A stretch of DNA of 64,000 nt from Enchytraeus crypticus (Eukaryota > Annelida > Clitellata > Enchytraeida > Enchytraeidae). Shown piece by piece: positions 22,092 through 32,820 of the stretch (positions within the stretch are counted from its first letter, which is position 1; each line of letters begins with the position of its first letter). The DNA lies in NCBI GenBank assembly GCA_905160935.1, contig CAJHZI010000416.1, forward strand, positions 1,706,501-1,770,500, written 5' to 3'. Made by a program: the position numbers and the translations under genes. Under the pieces are notes generated by a model that was not told where the DNA came from, did no database searches, and saw nothing but the letters and a program-made list of their open reading frames with translations.

Positions 22092-23092
22092 ATGTATAAT
22101 ATATATATATATTATATAAAGATACATATATATATATATTACCGGTATGGGATTGTGTATTTGGTATAATATATTGGATAATGAATGTGGTTTGAAGATG
22201 ATGATGTTGTAAGATGAATCTCTCGTTCTATGGGTGAACTAGCGTAAAACCTTGTAGAGCCTCTATTGACGTTGATGAATCTGAATGAGTCTTCTGAATA
22301 TGATGCTGACGATGAATGAACATTCTGTTGAATCTATTTTACTATGCTGTCTCTGTGACTATTAGAGTTTTCCTAACTTGATAGTTATCAAACAACGACG
22401 TCGATAAAAATAAGAGTGCGTTTTAATATTAACACAGTAGTTGTACAGTTAGTAATACGTTTAAAATTAAACTATTTAAATTACCCTACAATATTGTTCT
22501 CTCTTTGTTTCTTTATTTCAATTTCTCTCTCTCTCCCTTAGTGCTTAAGCCCGTCGATCGCCCCCTTCTGCAACCCTGATTCTTGATTCCCGTTTTCCCG
22601 GCCACTGATCAATCCTCCCGCTTCGTTCTCTGGCTCCATCCTCTCTCCGTCTCAATATTTCTCATATTCTAAATTTTCTTTCTACGTTTCATCTTTTCTA
22701 TTCTTTTCTAACCACAACTGTGTACGACAACATCCGGACTCCAAATCAACTCAAAGCCAAACGCTTTCTTCTTCTTTGTTTCCACTTTACCTCTAGCATC
22801 AAGTTGCTACGTATCTCCACGTTTCAACTTCTCACCAATCAGAACCTTGCACGTATTTTATTTCTATCATCTCTCCCCAGTTTCATTCCATAGTTCAATT
22901 AGTTTCCAAGGGATTCCCTTATATGGCGTTTTCGCACTCTTCTTCCAAAGGCTTCCCTTCAAAATTCCCGACTCACGGCTTCCCTTTTAATTCTTATACA
23001 CCAGGGATATAATTTTGATATAAATAATTCTAATATTCTTCTCTCTGGAATAGCTGCATAAGCGAGTATACACTGAAGACTAATTTTGCAAG

Positions 23093-23144
<52 letters not shown>

Positions 23145-23400
23145 CACACACACATAAATACAGTATATATGTACGTATATTTATTTAAACATTTATATAG
23201 ACATGTTTATATTATATGTACATATACATATATTTATTTACTCTATTGACAAGTGGACCTAGGCCTTATCCGTAGTCGAACTAGTACTGACATTTCCACT
23301 GGCTCTGTCTGTTAGACTCTGGTTAAGCTTACATTGGATGGATTCGTGTCCAAGGCTTACAAGTTTTCTCAAATAGAGCTGAACTGTCATATATACTGTA

Positions 23401-23438
<38 letters not shown>

Positions 23439-23582
23439 CCTTCGCCTGTATGTATATGCAGTAACGTACTTAACGGTATATACACGTAGGCCTATATATA
23501 TGTATATATATATAATATATAATATATATATATATTATATATGTATAATATATATATATTATAAGATATATATATGTATACA

Positions 23583-23651
<69 letters not shown>

Positions 23652-26600
23652 CATACATACACACATAAATACAGTATATATGTACGCATATTTATTTAAA
23701 CATATATATAGACATGTTTATATTATATGTACATATACGTATATTTATTTACTCTATTGACACGTGGGCCTAGGCCTACATATACGTGTTACTCTATTCT
23801 ACGAAGGTTTGGAAGAAGAGATGGCTGGTACTACGGAAGAAGTCCAGTGCTGGACAAGCTCGTCTCGAGAAGTACAAAGACGAGACGAGGTTCATCGACG
23901 TGGGGATCTCTTTCGCTAACGCCACGGTGCTGGAGCTGTGTAACGTCCTGTCTGTCGCGCGCATGCACGAGGGCGCGCGTAAACACGGCGTCTGCGTCAT
24001 CGGCAACGTCAGCGATTTCCAGTTTTCTGCTGACTCAGGTTTCCTCCTATCTTAATATTTGAACAGGTTTCAGTGGCACAACTTAGAGAAGATTAATTTT
24101 GCTGCACGGATTATTATTTACATTAATTTCTGGTGAATTTATGTATTAGGCAACTTTGGATCTGTACGCTTTGAAAAAATAAATCGGCCTAGCACCAAAT
24201 AGTATGGGATTGATTTAGTACACACAGTCAAATGCATAGACTATATTATTAATTAAATATTGCTACTGGTGGCACTGGTTAGTTAAAGAAAATAGGTTCC
24301 AACAGATGAACTTGCTGCGCACTATATATTATTGGAACTTTTCAAGATCCAAGATGGACGTTAGTAAACCTACAGTCGAGAATCAATGCATTAACACCGA
24401 AACGTTGTAGAGAGCTACAAAAGATGTTTTTGAGCCAGCTAATGTCGGCTATGTTAATTATTTCTCGGTATTGAGACATAAGAATAAGAGAGGAAAAAAA
24501 TTACGCCGTGAAGCATTGATCGGTAGGCCTATGAAATGCTTCTCCGACTTTAAAGTAAATAATTTTAAAGTATATGTAAGGAACTAAAAAGAAAGAAAAA
24601 AATTAATGGGCAATAATGTTTTAAAGATGAATTTCAGATAACGGTTTTCTAATTATTTGTACTCAAAATAATGGAGAAAGTCGCTAAGCTTTAACTCAGC
24701 AAAATCTCTGCAGTGACCAACACTGATATTATGAAATCAGTGTTGTGTAGCGACATCTGTGTTGTGATTTTGTCAGAGGTGGAGGCAGACAAATGGCTGA
24801 CAGAGATTAAAGAAGCGGTGGCTGTATCACATAAAACACAGAGTAAGTAGATGAACTCTACTTCTGCTATATCTTGCTATTGCTCTTTCTCAATACGTAC
24901 ACATTTGTTCACTATGAATTTTAGTTTGTACATATTATCTGTACAGAATGTTTTAAGTGTAAACATTTTTAAATTAAAAATAATAATTTGATAAATTTCT
25001 TTGTAAAATATTAGTTATATAATGCAAGACATGGACAAATCACCTAACAAATGAGCGGAGAGATATGTCATTAACTGATTCTTTACTTGGTAATGTATAC
25101 GTTATTTGTATTACTAGAGTTCATATCGTAATTGTTTTCCTGAGTTTGATTCATCTCAGACTAATCTTTTGACTATTTTTAAAAGGCGACTGCAGCAGAG
25201 CTGAGGAATACATTTGTAGTCATCTCAGGAGAGACAAAACATTTAAGAATGTATTCATGACAGAGACTCAAAATGACTCAAATAATATGAAAAATGATAT
25301 GAAATTATAAAAAATATGTGCTACAAAAATTATAACAATGATATGCTCATATGAAAAATTATATTATTTACTGAGGCCACAAGCAGAATTTGAGCATTAG
25401 TTATAAAATCATTAATGATAATCAAAACTTTTTCATAACCATTTTAGGATTTGCGCTGGAATGGCTAGCCTTTATTTATGATATAAATTGTCACATCAGA
25501 TCAAGGTACAACATCGCGAAAATCTTCCTGACTTTTGTATCACCAGAATATCGATGTCACCTGAGGTAATCAGTTTAACTTGTTTCTCAACGAACCCTAT
25601 GAGGCTTGACTTAATCTGAAACTTTTGTCTTCTTCTTGAATTTTAGAATCGGATGGGAATTACTAAGAAGGAAGTACATGTACGTACTGTTGATACTGTA
25701 TATTTTAATTGTTATTTTTGTATTATTTCTATTGTTGGTACTGTGTATTTTAATTGTTATTTTTGTATTATTTCTATTGTTGGTACTGTGTATTTTAATT
25801 TAGATTCGTTTAAAGTTCACATGATGAGAGACATGAAGCTGAGGTTTCACGGGCAGTGCAACATGGTCGTAACGTCTGATGCCATTAAACTCTTTGACAT
25901 CCAGAACGGCTACGAGATAGTGGCCTGGCCCTTCAACACTCTGCGCAGATACGGTGTTGAGAGAAATCAATTTCAAATAGAAGCTGGAAGGTTTATATTA
26001 TTCTAAGTCATCTTAGTAAGTTCGTGAGATATTTGATAGCGGTATTTAAGGACCTTTGATTGTAAAACTTCACACATAATTCAATGTAGTTTAAAATTTT
26101 ATTTGCCTCTCAACTGTTTTATGTGACTCCATGGAATAAGCGTAAATTGCTGAATATATCTGATATATGTTTTAATGCGTACATAATTTGGTTCCTACGA
26201 TTTATCCTCTCGGAATATGTAAGTCCTCACCAAGGCCTTTATTTCCGTTCATTCGCCTTTTTCTTCTATTGTTGAACACAATGTTACAACTATTCGTTGC
26301 TATTAAATAATGTTGCAAATTTGTTTATAAATTTCGACAAGTTTCGGAATTTACTATACCATCGTTCAGAACTCTCTGTCGCGAAAAGTATATCGCTGTA
26401 CAAGGCCCTAGATACTGGCTATCCCTTCTACCTAATTTACGATCATCTCGTTCCGTTAACTGTTTCAATATTAATCTTCGTCAGTACTTATTAAATAGTT
26501 ATTAATGATTCTGATCTTAAATGTATAATTATGCATACCTACTATCATGAATTTTCTTTATTTCAATTCTTTAATTTCTACTTTATATTTTTGTTTTAAG

Positions 26601-29600
26601 TTCACCATGGTTCACTTTAAATTGTACTCACTTATTGCATTTACTTGTTTGTTTGCATTGCTTGTGAACTGTACAGGGTTGAATGACCCTTTTTGGTGAT
26701 CTAAATAAATAAATAGATAAATAAATAAACATTTGTCATGTAGCTCATGTGGAATATGTGTGATAAATGAATAAAAAAATAAATAAAGGTAGATAAATAT
26801 CTATTTAACTACAAATATTAAGCAAAGTAAAAGTATAATTAATTATAGAGTAAACGTTAATTAACGTTAGAAATATATAGTTAAACTGGGATTCAAGGGA
26901 AGATAATGATTGTGATTGTGATGATGATGATGATGATTATAATGATGATGATGATTATAATGATGATGATGATGATGATGATGATAATGATGATGATGAA
27001 GATGAAGATGATGATGGCGATTCTATTGCCAATAAACGATAACTAATCTATTGTTTATCCGAGTAATAAATTTCAAATGATTTCGGTTTAGTCTTGCCAG
27101 TTAATTCAGAGTTACCTTAGTTACCTACAAATTTGAGCTCATGAATTACGTGCATACTGATCCAAAGATTTACCGCTCTGCTATATATTTTATATATGTA
27201 TAAGATATAAATTATATATGTATAATTAGATATGAATTATATATGTATAGATATATTGTATATGATATGATATATATACATATTATATATATATATAATT
27301 ATATATATATATAATATACTTGTATATAGTATATAATGTATATATATATGCGCCTACTGGCAAGTCCATGGCATATAACGCCTCCACTCTTCTCTGTCTT
27401 CCGCTTTCTTCTTCATGTCCACATGTGAGTGGATCTTTAAATCATCAAACATTCCAAATCTCGGTCTGCCTCAGCTTCTCTTTCCTTCCATTCTGCCATC
27501 TATGATCTCTTTGGTAAACTTTTCCCTTAGAATATGTTCTCTCTTAGTCTTCTTCCTATTTTTAATGCATTTATCAACTGTTTGTCTGTATCAATTCTCT
27601 CCTGAACTTTCTCATTTATAACCTGTTGAGTCCAGCTAATCCTCTCCATTCTTCTCCATATCCACATTTCCAATGCCTCTAGTTTCCTGCCTCTAGTTTC
27701 CTGACATCTTCTTCCTTAAGGTCTATGCTTCACATCCATATAATAGCGTGGTCCAAACCAAGGTTTTATTTAATAAGAACACCAAAAAGGGTCATACAAC
27801 CCTGTACATCCCTATTTTAGAATTGTTGTAGCATTCAGCGAGATCGTTGTAAGCATTTTACTTGTCAATTGCAATGTAATTTAAGTAATTGGTATGAATG
27901 CTGTTGTTGTTTCTTCGACTACTACAGACTGAGTGAGACAGGGGAGGGCTTGTTCAACTTTGACGCGGAAGACCCTGAGGCCATTTACCAGAGAGTCCAC
28001 GAGGCTTCCCAGCAGTGTCTACTGCAGGCGCGGCGTGAAAACAGCCAAAATAGTTCTAGGCAGGTATGTTAGCTACTAGTCAGTAGTTAGTTAAAATTAG
28101 TAGTTAGGTAGTAGATCGTTAGTTATCAGTTGATTGATAGATTAATAAGTTAGATATTTAGTCTTTTTATTAAAAATATTGTAGCTTACAGTAAGTAATT
28201 TGTATTAATTTGAGTGAATCGATGATCCACTGCTATATTTAAAACATTTTTAAGCAATGCCAAAATTTAATTTATATTGAAAAGCGGTGATCGAAATAAT
28301 TACTAATGGAACATAGACCTTATCTGGCTAAAAATTGCATAATTATGTTATATTATTACTTCATTATTACAAAGAAGAAAATGTAATTTACTTTAAACCT
28401 TCATCTTTTAATGCGCCTTAGACACTCTTTATGCATCGCATTGTGCAATGTGATTATGCTTAGAACAATCATGCTCAGAACAATCTAAGCAGTGACGGAT
28501 CGGGATATAATCGACAGTGGAACGGAAGAAGTAACATCCGAGATGATCACATGGGTGGCGGCACTGGAGCAACGAGATCAGGTCGTCGTACCATCAACAA
28601 CAACTACTCACAAGAAGGTAGAGCGTCTTATTGTTTGCTGAAAATTTATTATAATATTTCATCAATTCTCAGCTGCTATGCTGCTAAGCTGCTTTGCTGC
28701 TAGGCTGCTCTGCTGCTAGGCTGTTCTGCTGCTAGGCTGCTCAGCTGCTCAGCTGCTAGGCTGCTCTGCTGCTTTACGAGTGACGACGCTTGATCATGTG
28801 AATAAGATATACAAATACTTGAATGATCCATTATAGTAAGAATCACCGAGTAGCCCGATTTAGCACATTCCAACATCTGATTTAGCACATTCCAACATCT
28901 GATCTAGCACAATCCAACATTTGATCTAGCACAATCCAACATTTGCTTTAGCACATTCCAACATCTGATTTAGCACATTCTTACATTTGATTTAGCACAT
29001 TCCAACATCTGATCTAGCACAATCCAACATTTGATCTAGCACAATCCAACATTTGATTTAGCACATTCCAACATCTGATTTAGCACATTCCAACATCTGA
29101 TTTAGCACATTACAACATCTGATTTAACACTTTCTAACATCTTATTTAGCACATTACAGCATCTGTTTTAGCTCTTTCTAACAACTGATTTAGCACATTC
29201 CAACATCTGATTTAGCACATTACAACATCTGAATTAGCACATTACAACATCTGATTTAACACTTTCTAACATCTTATTTAGCTCTTTCTAACATCTGATG
29301 TACTGTACACACTGCTCATTGTATGCTCAGAGGTAGCATGCGTTAATACTCTATAGTAGCTCTCTATTAAGCTATAGATGCTATGAAATATTCGCCTGTA
29401 TGTTCTCCATATTCTATTGAAGACGAGAGATCGTGTGGTGGTGCGAGGAATGGGGCCCGGAGTAGAGACACGGACGTTAACTACATGTCGTCCAACTCCA
29501 AGAAGACCAACCTGCCGGATGACAAGTTTGGCAGTCTAGGCTCCAGTGTGAGTCCGCAGTATTTCTCGAGGACTCAGTCGATCAGCTCCAGAGCCAGTGA

Positions 29601-30882
29601 TGAATCCGAGGACTGGGAATCTGGATATAAGGACGACATGTCTTCAGAGAAATACCACAGCAGTGGAAAATCCACTCTATCAGATAAATACCACAGTAGT
29701 GGAAAATCCACTCTATCAGCGAAATCGTCTTCCAGCAGCAAGGCAAGCGATAGAGGAGTATCCCGCGAGTTCAATGGTTTCATTGCGTCAGGCTACAGTA
29801 ACAATAGTAGATCCGTTATATCCGATATCCGCAACAGACCACTTCCGGTGCCGGGGCAAAGACCGAATTTAAAAAACGAGGAGAATGACTATGGAGACGT
29901 GTATGGTATGTTTTAATTCTTGATACTTTGAGTATTGAGTCTGTAGCGTCCTGTATAATGAAACAATGAGATCTCAACTCGACAATTCTCTGCACACATG
30001 TCCTTTGAAATTACGTTGCAGTTTATTAGTTGCTTTCAAATCATCTATTTACATATAGATGCAACGTACACATTAGATTTAAAGATATTAAACAAGAAGT
30101 AATTTTTAGATTTTACAATAGGCTAAGATTTCCTTAATTCTAAGAGCGTGGTACGTTTTGGGAAGATCAGTTAAATGGTTAGTTCTTGAAAGTATCTTAT
30201 ATTTTTCAGATTATTTGGTTTCATATACTTAATAAATTTCTGCAATTATAAGTTTCATAACTGATGATGTGATGATTATGATTTTGATTCTGTAAATATG
30301 ATTTTATAATGATTATGATTATGATGATAACGATGATGATGATGATGATGTAATTATAATTTTGCCCTCTTAGAGATGCATGTTCGTATATTGGATCGTG
30401 TGTTGCTGGTCTACCAAAAATGACTGTTTAAAGAATGTAGTCGCACTCCTCCCTAGTTTTCTATTCGCTCATATAAGAGCACTCTATTCCCCAATAATCC
30501 TTTTCATCACACTGATATTGCTGCCTTCAAACTTTAAATATGTCCTTTAGCTTGGTAAGTGATTGGCATCTGACCTCTTTTCGCTTTACTCTCATTAGCG
30601 CTCCTCTAATTTCTCTTAATACCCATGACATACATGTATGGCGATGTGCTAGTGGTCTATGCTGTCACGTGATGTATTCTAACGGTCCATTCTAATAAGT
30701 GACGTATTCTGTCAAATATCTTCATAACCTCCAATCAATGTTCTTTACTACCAGGAATCCTGAATTGTACGGGACCTGGCGGCGTGCATTTTGTTATATT
30801 GTAATTGACTGTTCATTGGATATTTTCAGAAACTCCGTATGCGGACGCTGCTCCTACATGTAGAATGCCAAACAGAAAATAG
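21538..30882 (+). CDS. DOK4/5/6-like: Docking protein, Dok4/5/6-like (PH + IRS-type PTB adaptor)
   Basis: Eight exons: 21538-21600, 23807-24038, 24777-24842, 25804-25990, 27928-28063, 28479-28617, 29423-29905, 30830-30882. All intron phases (0,1,1,2,0,1,1) match, giving 452 aa. Residues ~8-117 are a PH domain ([35 protein letters not shown]). Residues ~121-220 are an IRS-type PTB domain ([55 protein letters not shown]). The C-terminal half is Ser-rich with tyrosine and proline motifs: [10 protein letters not shown], and YGDV and YETP at the end. Dok proteins bind phosphorylated NPxY-type sites on receptor tyrosine kinases at the inner plasma membrane and recruit SH2 proteins. The N terminus is closest to the vertebrate Dok4/5/6 group in my reading; one invertebrate gene may be co-orthologous to all three. 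The C-terminal region is longer than in those human proteins. Confidence 0.93.
21675..21812 (-). mobile_element. SINE-C, with tRNA-like head
   Basis: On the minus strand: head CAGACAGAGCCAGTGGGAAC, GTCAGTACTAGTTCGACTAC, B box GGGATTCGAATCC, then CTGAAATTGCCTTATGGCGA, GGAACCGGACGTGAAATTCT and TATTGATTGGTTGATTG. This is the most complete copy of SINE-C. It sits in Dok intron 1, within the first copy of the duplicated block. Confidence 0.8.
21899..22130. repeat. (CT)n then (TA)n microsatellites, copy 1
   Basis: CT tract at 21899-21931 and interrupted TA tract to about 22130, part of the first duplicated block. Confidence 0.9.
22490..23010. other. Pyrimidine-biased unique block in Dok intron 1
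   Basis: Over roughly 500 bases the plus strand is strongly C+T-rich, with few purine runs and many CTT, TCC and TTTC words. It has no simple repeat period, no long frame and no recognised element. It falls in the part of copy 1 that copy 2 lacks. Confidence 0.6.
23095..23140. repeat. (TA)n microsatellite
   Basis: TA tract at the start of the S block of the first duplicated copy in Dok intron 1. Confidence 0.9.
23400..23665. repeat. (CT)n then (TA)n microsatellites, copy 2
   Basis: CT tract at about 23400-23440 and long TA tract at 23495-23650 ending in CATACATACATACACACA. Tyr/Ile frames on both strands are artefacts. Confidence 0.9.
23807..24038 (+). CDS. Dok exon 2 (PH domain core)
   Basis: Starts directly after ACGAAG; encodes [26 protein letters not shown], and through [17 protein letters not shown]. 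It is strikingly GC-rich beside a TA microsatellite and duplicated intron sequence only ~30 bases upstream. The donor CTCAG|GTTTCC leaves phase 1. Confidence 0.93.
24777..24842 (+). CDS. Dok exon 3 (PH C-terminal helix)
   Basis: A 66-base exon completing E then [21 protein letters not shown]. The tryptophan of ADKWL is the near-invariant Trp of the PH C-terminal helix. Donor is AGA|GTAAGT. Confidence 0.9.
25694..25803. repeat. 45-bp tandem repeat ending at Dok exon 4 acceptor
   Basis: Two full copies begin at 25694 and 25739 (TACTGTRTATTTTAATTGTT then ATTTTTGTATTATTTCTATT). A third, starting at 25784, is cut off by the acceptor: its TATTTTAATT runs into TAG at 25801-25803. Confidence 0.9.
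25804..25990 (+). CDS. Dok exon 4 (PTB domain)
   Basis: Encodes [68 protein letters not shown] and F.FEAGR are hallmarks of IRS/Dok PTB domains. The acceptor TTTTAATTTAG fits the incoming phase; an earlier AG at 25645 would hit a stop. Three partial copies of a 45-bp unit precede the acceptor. Confidence 0.92.
26590..26735 (+). mobile_element. LINE 3' end (Jockey/CR1-like terminus) with (AAATA)n tail
   Basis: ACTGTACAGGGTTGAATGAC, CCTTTTTGGTGATC and an AAATA repeat tail match, inverted, the sequence at 27775-27825 (AACACCAAAAAGGGTCATAC). Both look like the terminus of one non-LTR family. The ORF upstream (26297-26494) shows no motif I can name. Confidence 0.6.
26905..27015. repeat. (ATG)n microsatellite
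   Basis: GATGAT trinucleotide tract with interruptions in Dok intron 4. Confidence 0.9.
27180..27350. repeat. TA-rich low-complexity tract
   Basis: Interrupted TATATA sequence directly before the antisense LINE relic at 27350, at the place where GA tails lie in other copies. Confidence 0.8.
27350..27825 (-). pseudogene. RTE-like LINE 3' relic, antisense in Dok intron 4
   Basis: On the minus strand this carries the end of the LINE seen at 59795-60215: a decayed frame with ...[16 protein letters not shown] and KAEDREEWR-like sequence up to the CTTGCCAGTAGGCGCA terminus. Frameshifts and stops break the frame. Bases 27775-27825 add the inverted terminus of the other LINE family, so one element landed beside or within another. 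Confidence 0.7.
27928..28063 (+). CDS. Dok exon 5 (end of PTB domain)
   Basis: Completes the split Arg of EAGR, then [20 protein letters not shown] and [20 protein letters not shown]. The final PTB helix that closes the peptide groove is IYQRVHEAS. The donor is GGCAG|GTATGT. Confidence 0.92.
28479..28617 (+). CDS. Dok exon 6
   Basis: Encodes a Gly/Asn/Arg-rich linker ([40 protein letters not shown]). Two in-frame acceptors 15 bases apart are possible (after 28463 or after 28478), because AGAACAATC occurs twice; the longer form would add NNHAQ. Which is used cannot be told from the sequence. Confidence 0.8.
28676..28770. repeat. GCTGCTAGGCTGCTCTGCT repeats
   Basis: Short imperfect 9-18 base units in Dok intron 6. 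The Ala/Ser-rich minus-strand frame across it is an artefact. Confidence 0.85.
28850..29300. repeat. 22-bp minisatellite (ACATCTGATTTAGCACATTC)
   Basis: About twenty imperfect copies with variants (AATCCAACATTTGATCTAGC; TTTCTAACATC) arranged in higher-order blocks, in Dok intron 6, ending about 120 bases before exon 7. No unique spacers. Confidence 0.92.
29423..29905 (+). CDS. Dok exon 7 (Ser/Tyr-rich tail)
   Basis: A 160-codon exon. It holds VNYMSS, a doubled [11 protein letters not shown] unit in tandem, a poly-Ser stretch, the proline-rich [10 protein letters not shown] and the closing ENDYGDVY. The upstream ATG at 29383 is an open reading artefact: the incoming phase requires the acceptor TTGAAG at 29422. 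Confidence 0.88.
30830..30882 (+). CDS. Dok exon 8 (C terminus)
   Basis: After TATTTTCAG the exon completes E and adds [16 protein letters not shown] and a stop. The splice creates YETP (a YxxP motif) across the junction, which supports this join over other AGs. Confidence 0.82.
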
Positions 30883-30969
30883 AATGTGCGTCAATGGAAC
30901 TCAAACATAAAATTTGAATATGTAATAGACAATCACAACACAGAATCTTTTGATGATGTGCTGTTTTTT

Positions 30970-31215
30970 TTCTAATTGATTTTTTCTCATCCAACTTCTT
31001 CTTTATTGCATATAAATCTTCATTGATTTGACACTGTCACTCCATTATTTTAATTTAAAATTGTTTTAGACATGTAGTTCGATTGTTAGCAAGGTGATTG
31101 GTAACCAGGTGGTCAACTAGATAGGGTGTTATGCTCCCTCATTGATGGCCTGGTTTTGCATGTATTAAAGTGCCTGATTTTCGTTCTACTTAAATACCTT
31201 TATGTAATTCTAAAT
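30970..31215 (+). repeat. Family-H dispersed repeat in Dok 3' UTR
   Basis: CATCCAACTTCTTCTTTATT, TTGTTAGCAAGGTGATTGG, GGGTGTTATGCTCCCTCATT and GATGGCCTGGTTTTGCA match 56385-56605 in inverted orientation. Two copies establish a repeat; its class is unknown. If the AATAAA at 31249 is used, this copy is transcribed as UTR. Confidence 0.75.
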
Positions 31216-31248
31216 ATGTTGACTGCTGTGCTGTGGGATATGTGAACA

Positions 31249-31254
31249 AATAAA
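31249..31254 (+). terminator. Candidate Dok polyadenylation signal
   Basis: AATAAA about 370 bases after the Dok stop, followed by T-rich sequence. It lies just beyond the family-H repeat that makes up much of the 3' UTR. Confidence 0.45.
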
Positions 31255-31609
31255 CATATTTTTGAATTTAGAAATAAGTTCTTCTACTCAGAAATACCGA
31301 AACAAACTCGTAGTCCAGTTTAGTTTGAAATACAAATTGTAGATCAATTTCTCTAAACCGGACTTGTGATTTGAGGGTATTTTTGGTTCAATTTCACATG
31401 AAAATTAAAAGGCTTCCCAAATGTTTCTTATTTATAATATGGGCAGGAAATAAGAATGTAAGTTGAGTCCTACAATGCCCTCCTTCACGCGTGAAATTCT
31501 AACGCTTAGCTTATCCAAGGACCTTTCGATAATATAGGCTATTATCTAAATGCTATATTATATTATCTGGAAGTCCTTAGCTTATCGTACCATATGCGGC
31601 CGAAATTGC

Positions 31610-32045
31610 TATCTTTCTCTCTCTCTGATTACACTGCCCACTGGCAGGTCCAAAGGATATACTGCCTCCACTCTTTTCTATTTTCCGCTTCCTCTTCTTG
31701 TCCACATATAAGTAAATTTTAAATCATCTTACATTCCTAATCTCGGTCTGCCTCTGCTTCTCTTTCCTTCCCTTCTATATTCAATGACCTTCTTTAGTAG
31801 ACTAACCCCCTTAGAAATAAGTTGGAACATGTCCTATCCAATTCCTCATCCTAATTCTTGATGAATTTATCAATTGTTTATCTGTAGACCCTACCAACTC
31901 TCTCCAAGAGTTCTTCATTTGAAACTTCTTAGGTCCAGCTAATCTTTTCATTCTTCTCAATCTCGTCATATAGAACGCTCCTAGTCTCCTGATGTCTTCC
32001 TTTTTTAAGGTCCATGTTTCATATCCATATGATAGCGTGGTCCTT
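31610..32045 (-). pseudogene. RTE-like LINE 3' relic, antisense
   Basis: The minus strand gives the same terminal region (KRGRGRPRLGM-like, DDLK, KAEDRK) up to GGACCTGCCAGTGGGCAG and a short GA tract (31612-31624 as CT). The sequence is close to 27350-27770 but independently truncated and damaged. It lies between Dok and UBE2M. Confidence 0.7.
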
Positions 32046-32389
32046 ATTATTTTTATTATTATATGATTACATAGGAAATGTTTATATAAATGAAAATTTA
32101 TTATTTATGTTTAAATATTTATTATCTTACCAGTTGTTGAACAGGACGAAAGCAATCATATTTATCAAACATCTGTGTAGTGTATTTAAATAAATGATGC
32201 CTACATATAGGCCTACCTTCAGTTCCCTAAAATATTCAGGTATATAATAGTACGTGTACATGTATATAATTAACCGTAAATGCGTACACTTCATATTATA
32301 GTAGGCATAATTAAATTGTTTTATGGTTAAATTAATATATTCTGCTATTTTTGTTATAAAAATCTGTTGAGTTACTGAATATAATAATA

Positions 32390-32545
32390 ACAACAATTAG
32401 AGTGCTACATCCATCAATGACAACATCGGGAACTATTGAGACAAAATCAAGCCGGCGAGCAAAAAGAAGGTCCAAAAACGGTGCATATTCCAAAATCCAG
32501 AAAATCAGTCTAAAGTAAAGAGAATTAAAGAAAAGGTGGTTTAGG
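32390..32545 (+). repeat. Family-G repeat
   Basis: AACAACAATTAGAGTGCTAC, TATTGAGACAAAATCAAGCC, GGCGAGCAAAAAGAAGGTCC and AAAAACGGTGCATATTCC match 53695-53935 (two tandem copies) and, inverted, 42868-42990. An AAC/AAT microsatellite precedes each copy. Confidence 0.8.
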
Positions 32546-32574
32546 CGCAATATACATGTACAGTATACACATCA

Positions 32575-32820
32575 CCATAATCATCATCATCATCATCATC
32601 ATCTTCCCTTGAATCCCGATTAATTATAGATTAATTATAGGGTTGAGATTAGTAAAATATTTTGTAGCATTATCTAGAGTTTAGGCGCTCACCAATTAAC
32701 CGAATACCATTTCTGACGTAAAGGTTGGTTTGGATTTTAGTGTACTGTCGCCTTTTGCGACACGTGCAGTCTACGCTTGATCTATTCTTCAGCAACCCGA
32801 ACGCAGCATCATAAATACAA
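32575..32820 (+). mobile_element. Family-E repeat
   Basis: (CAT)n head, CTTCCCTTGAATCCCGATTA, then TTAGGCGCTCACCAATTAAC and GTCGCCTTTTGCGACACGTG. It is more diverged than the 19765 copy and lacks the AAT tail. Confidence 0.7.

Larger units (their letters stand above)
21765..23785. repeat. Tandem duplication within Dok intron 1
   Basis: Block 21765-22000 (SINE-C head, GTTAGACTCTGGTTAAGC, CT tract, CGCCTGTATGTATA, TA tract) recurs at 23266-23500. The block after the TA tract (CACACATAAATACAGTATAT through ACTCTATTGACAAGTGGACC, 23130-23265) recurs at 23655-23775. The order is therefore copy 1 (21765-23265) followed directly by copy 2 (23266-23775). Copy 1 contains about 0.9 kb (22140-23090) that copy 2 lacks. 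The copies differ at scattered positions. Confidence 0.85.

Noticed and set aside
25653-25803. Dok exon 4 beginning at 25646 with an in-frame ATG
   Set aside because: That acceptor does not fit the phase from exon 3 (it gives a stop) and would translate the 45-bp intron repeat as coding.
28850-29300. Regular array of 22-bp repeats resembling a CRISPR array
   Set aside because: Units are contiguous with no unique spacers, lie in an intron of an animal gene, and vary like a minisatellite. The same applies to 16273-16600 and 43797-44092.
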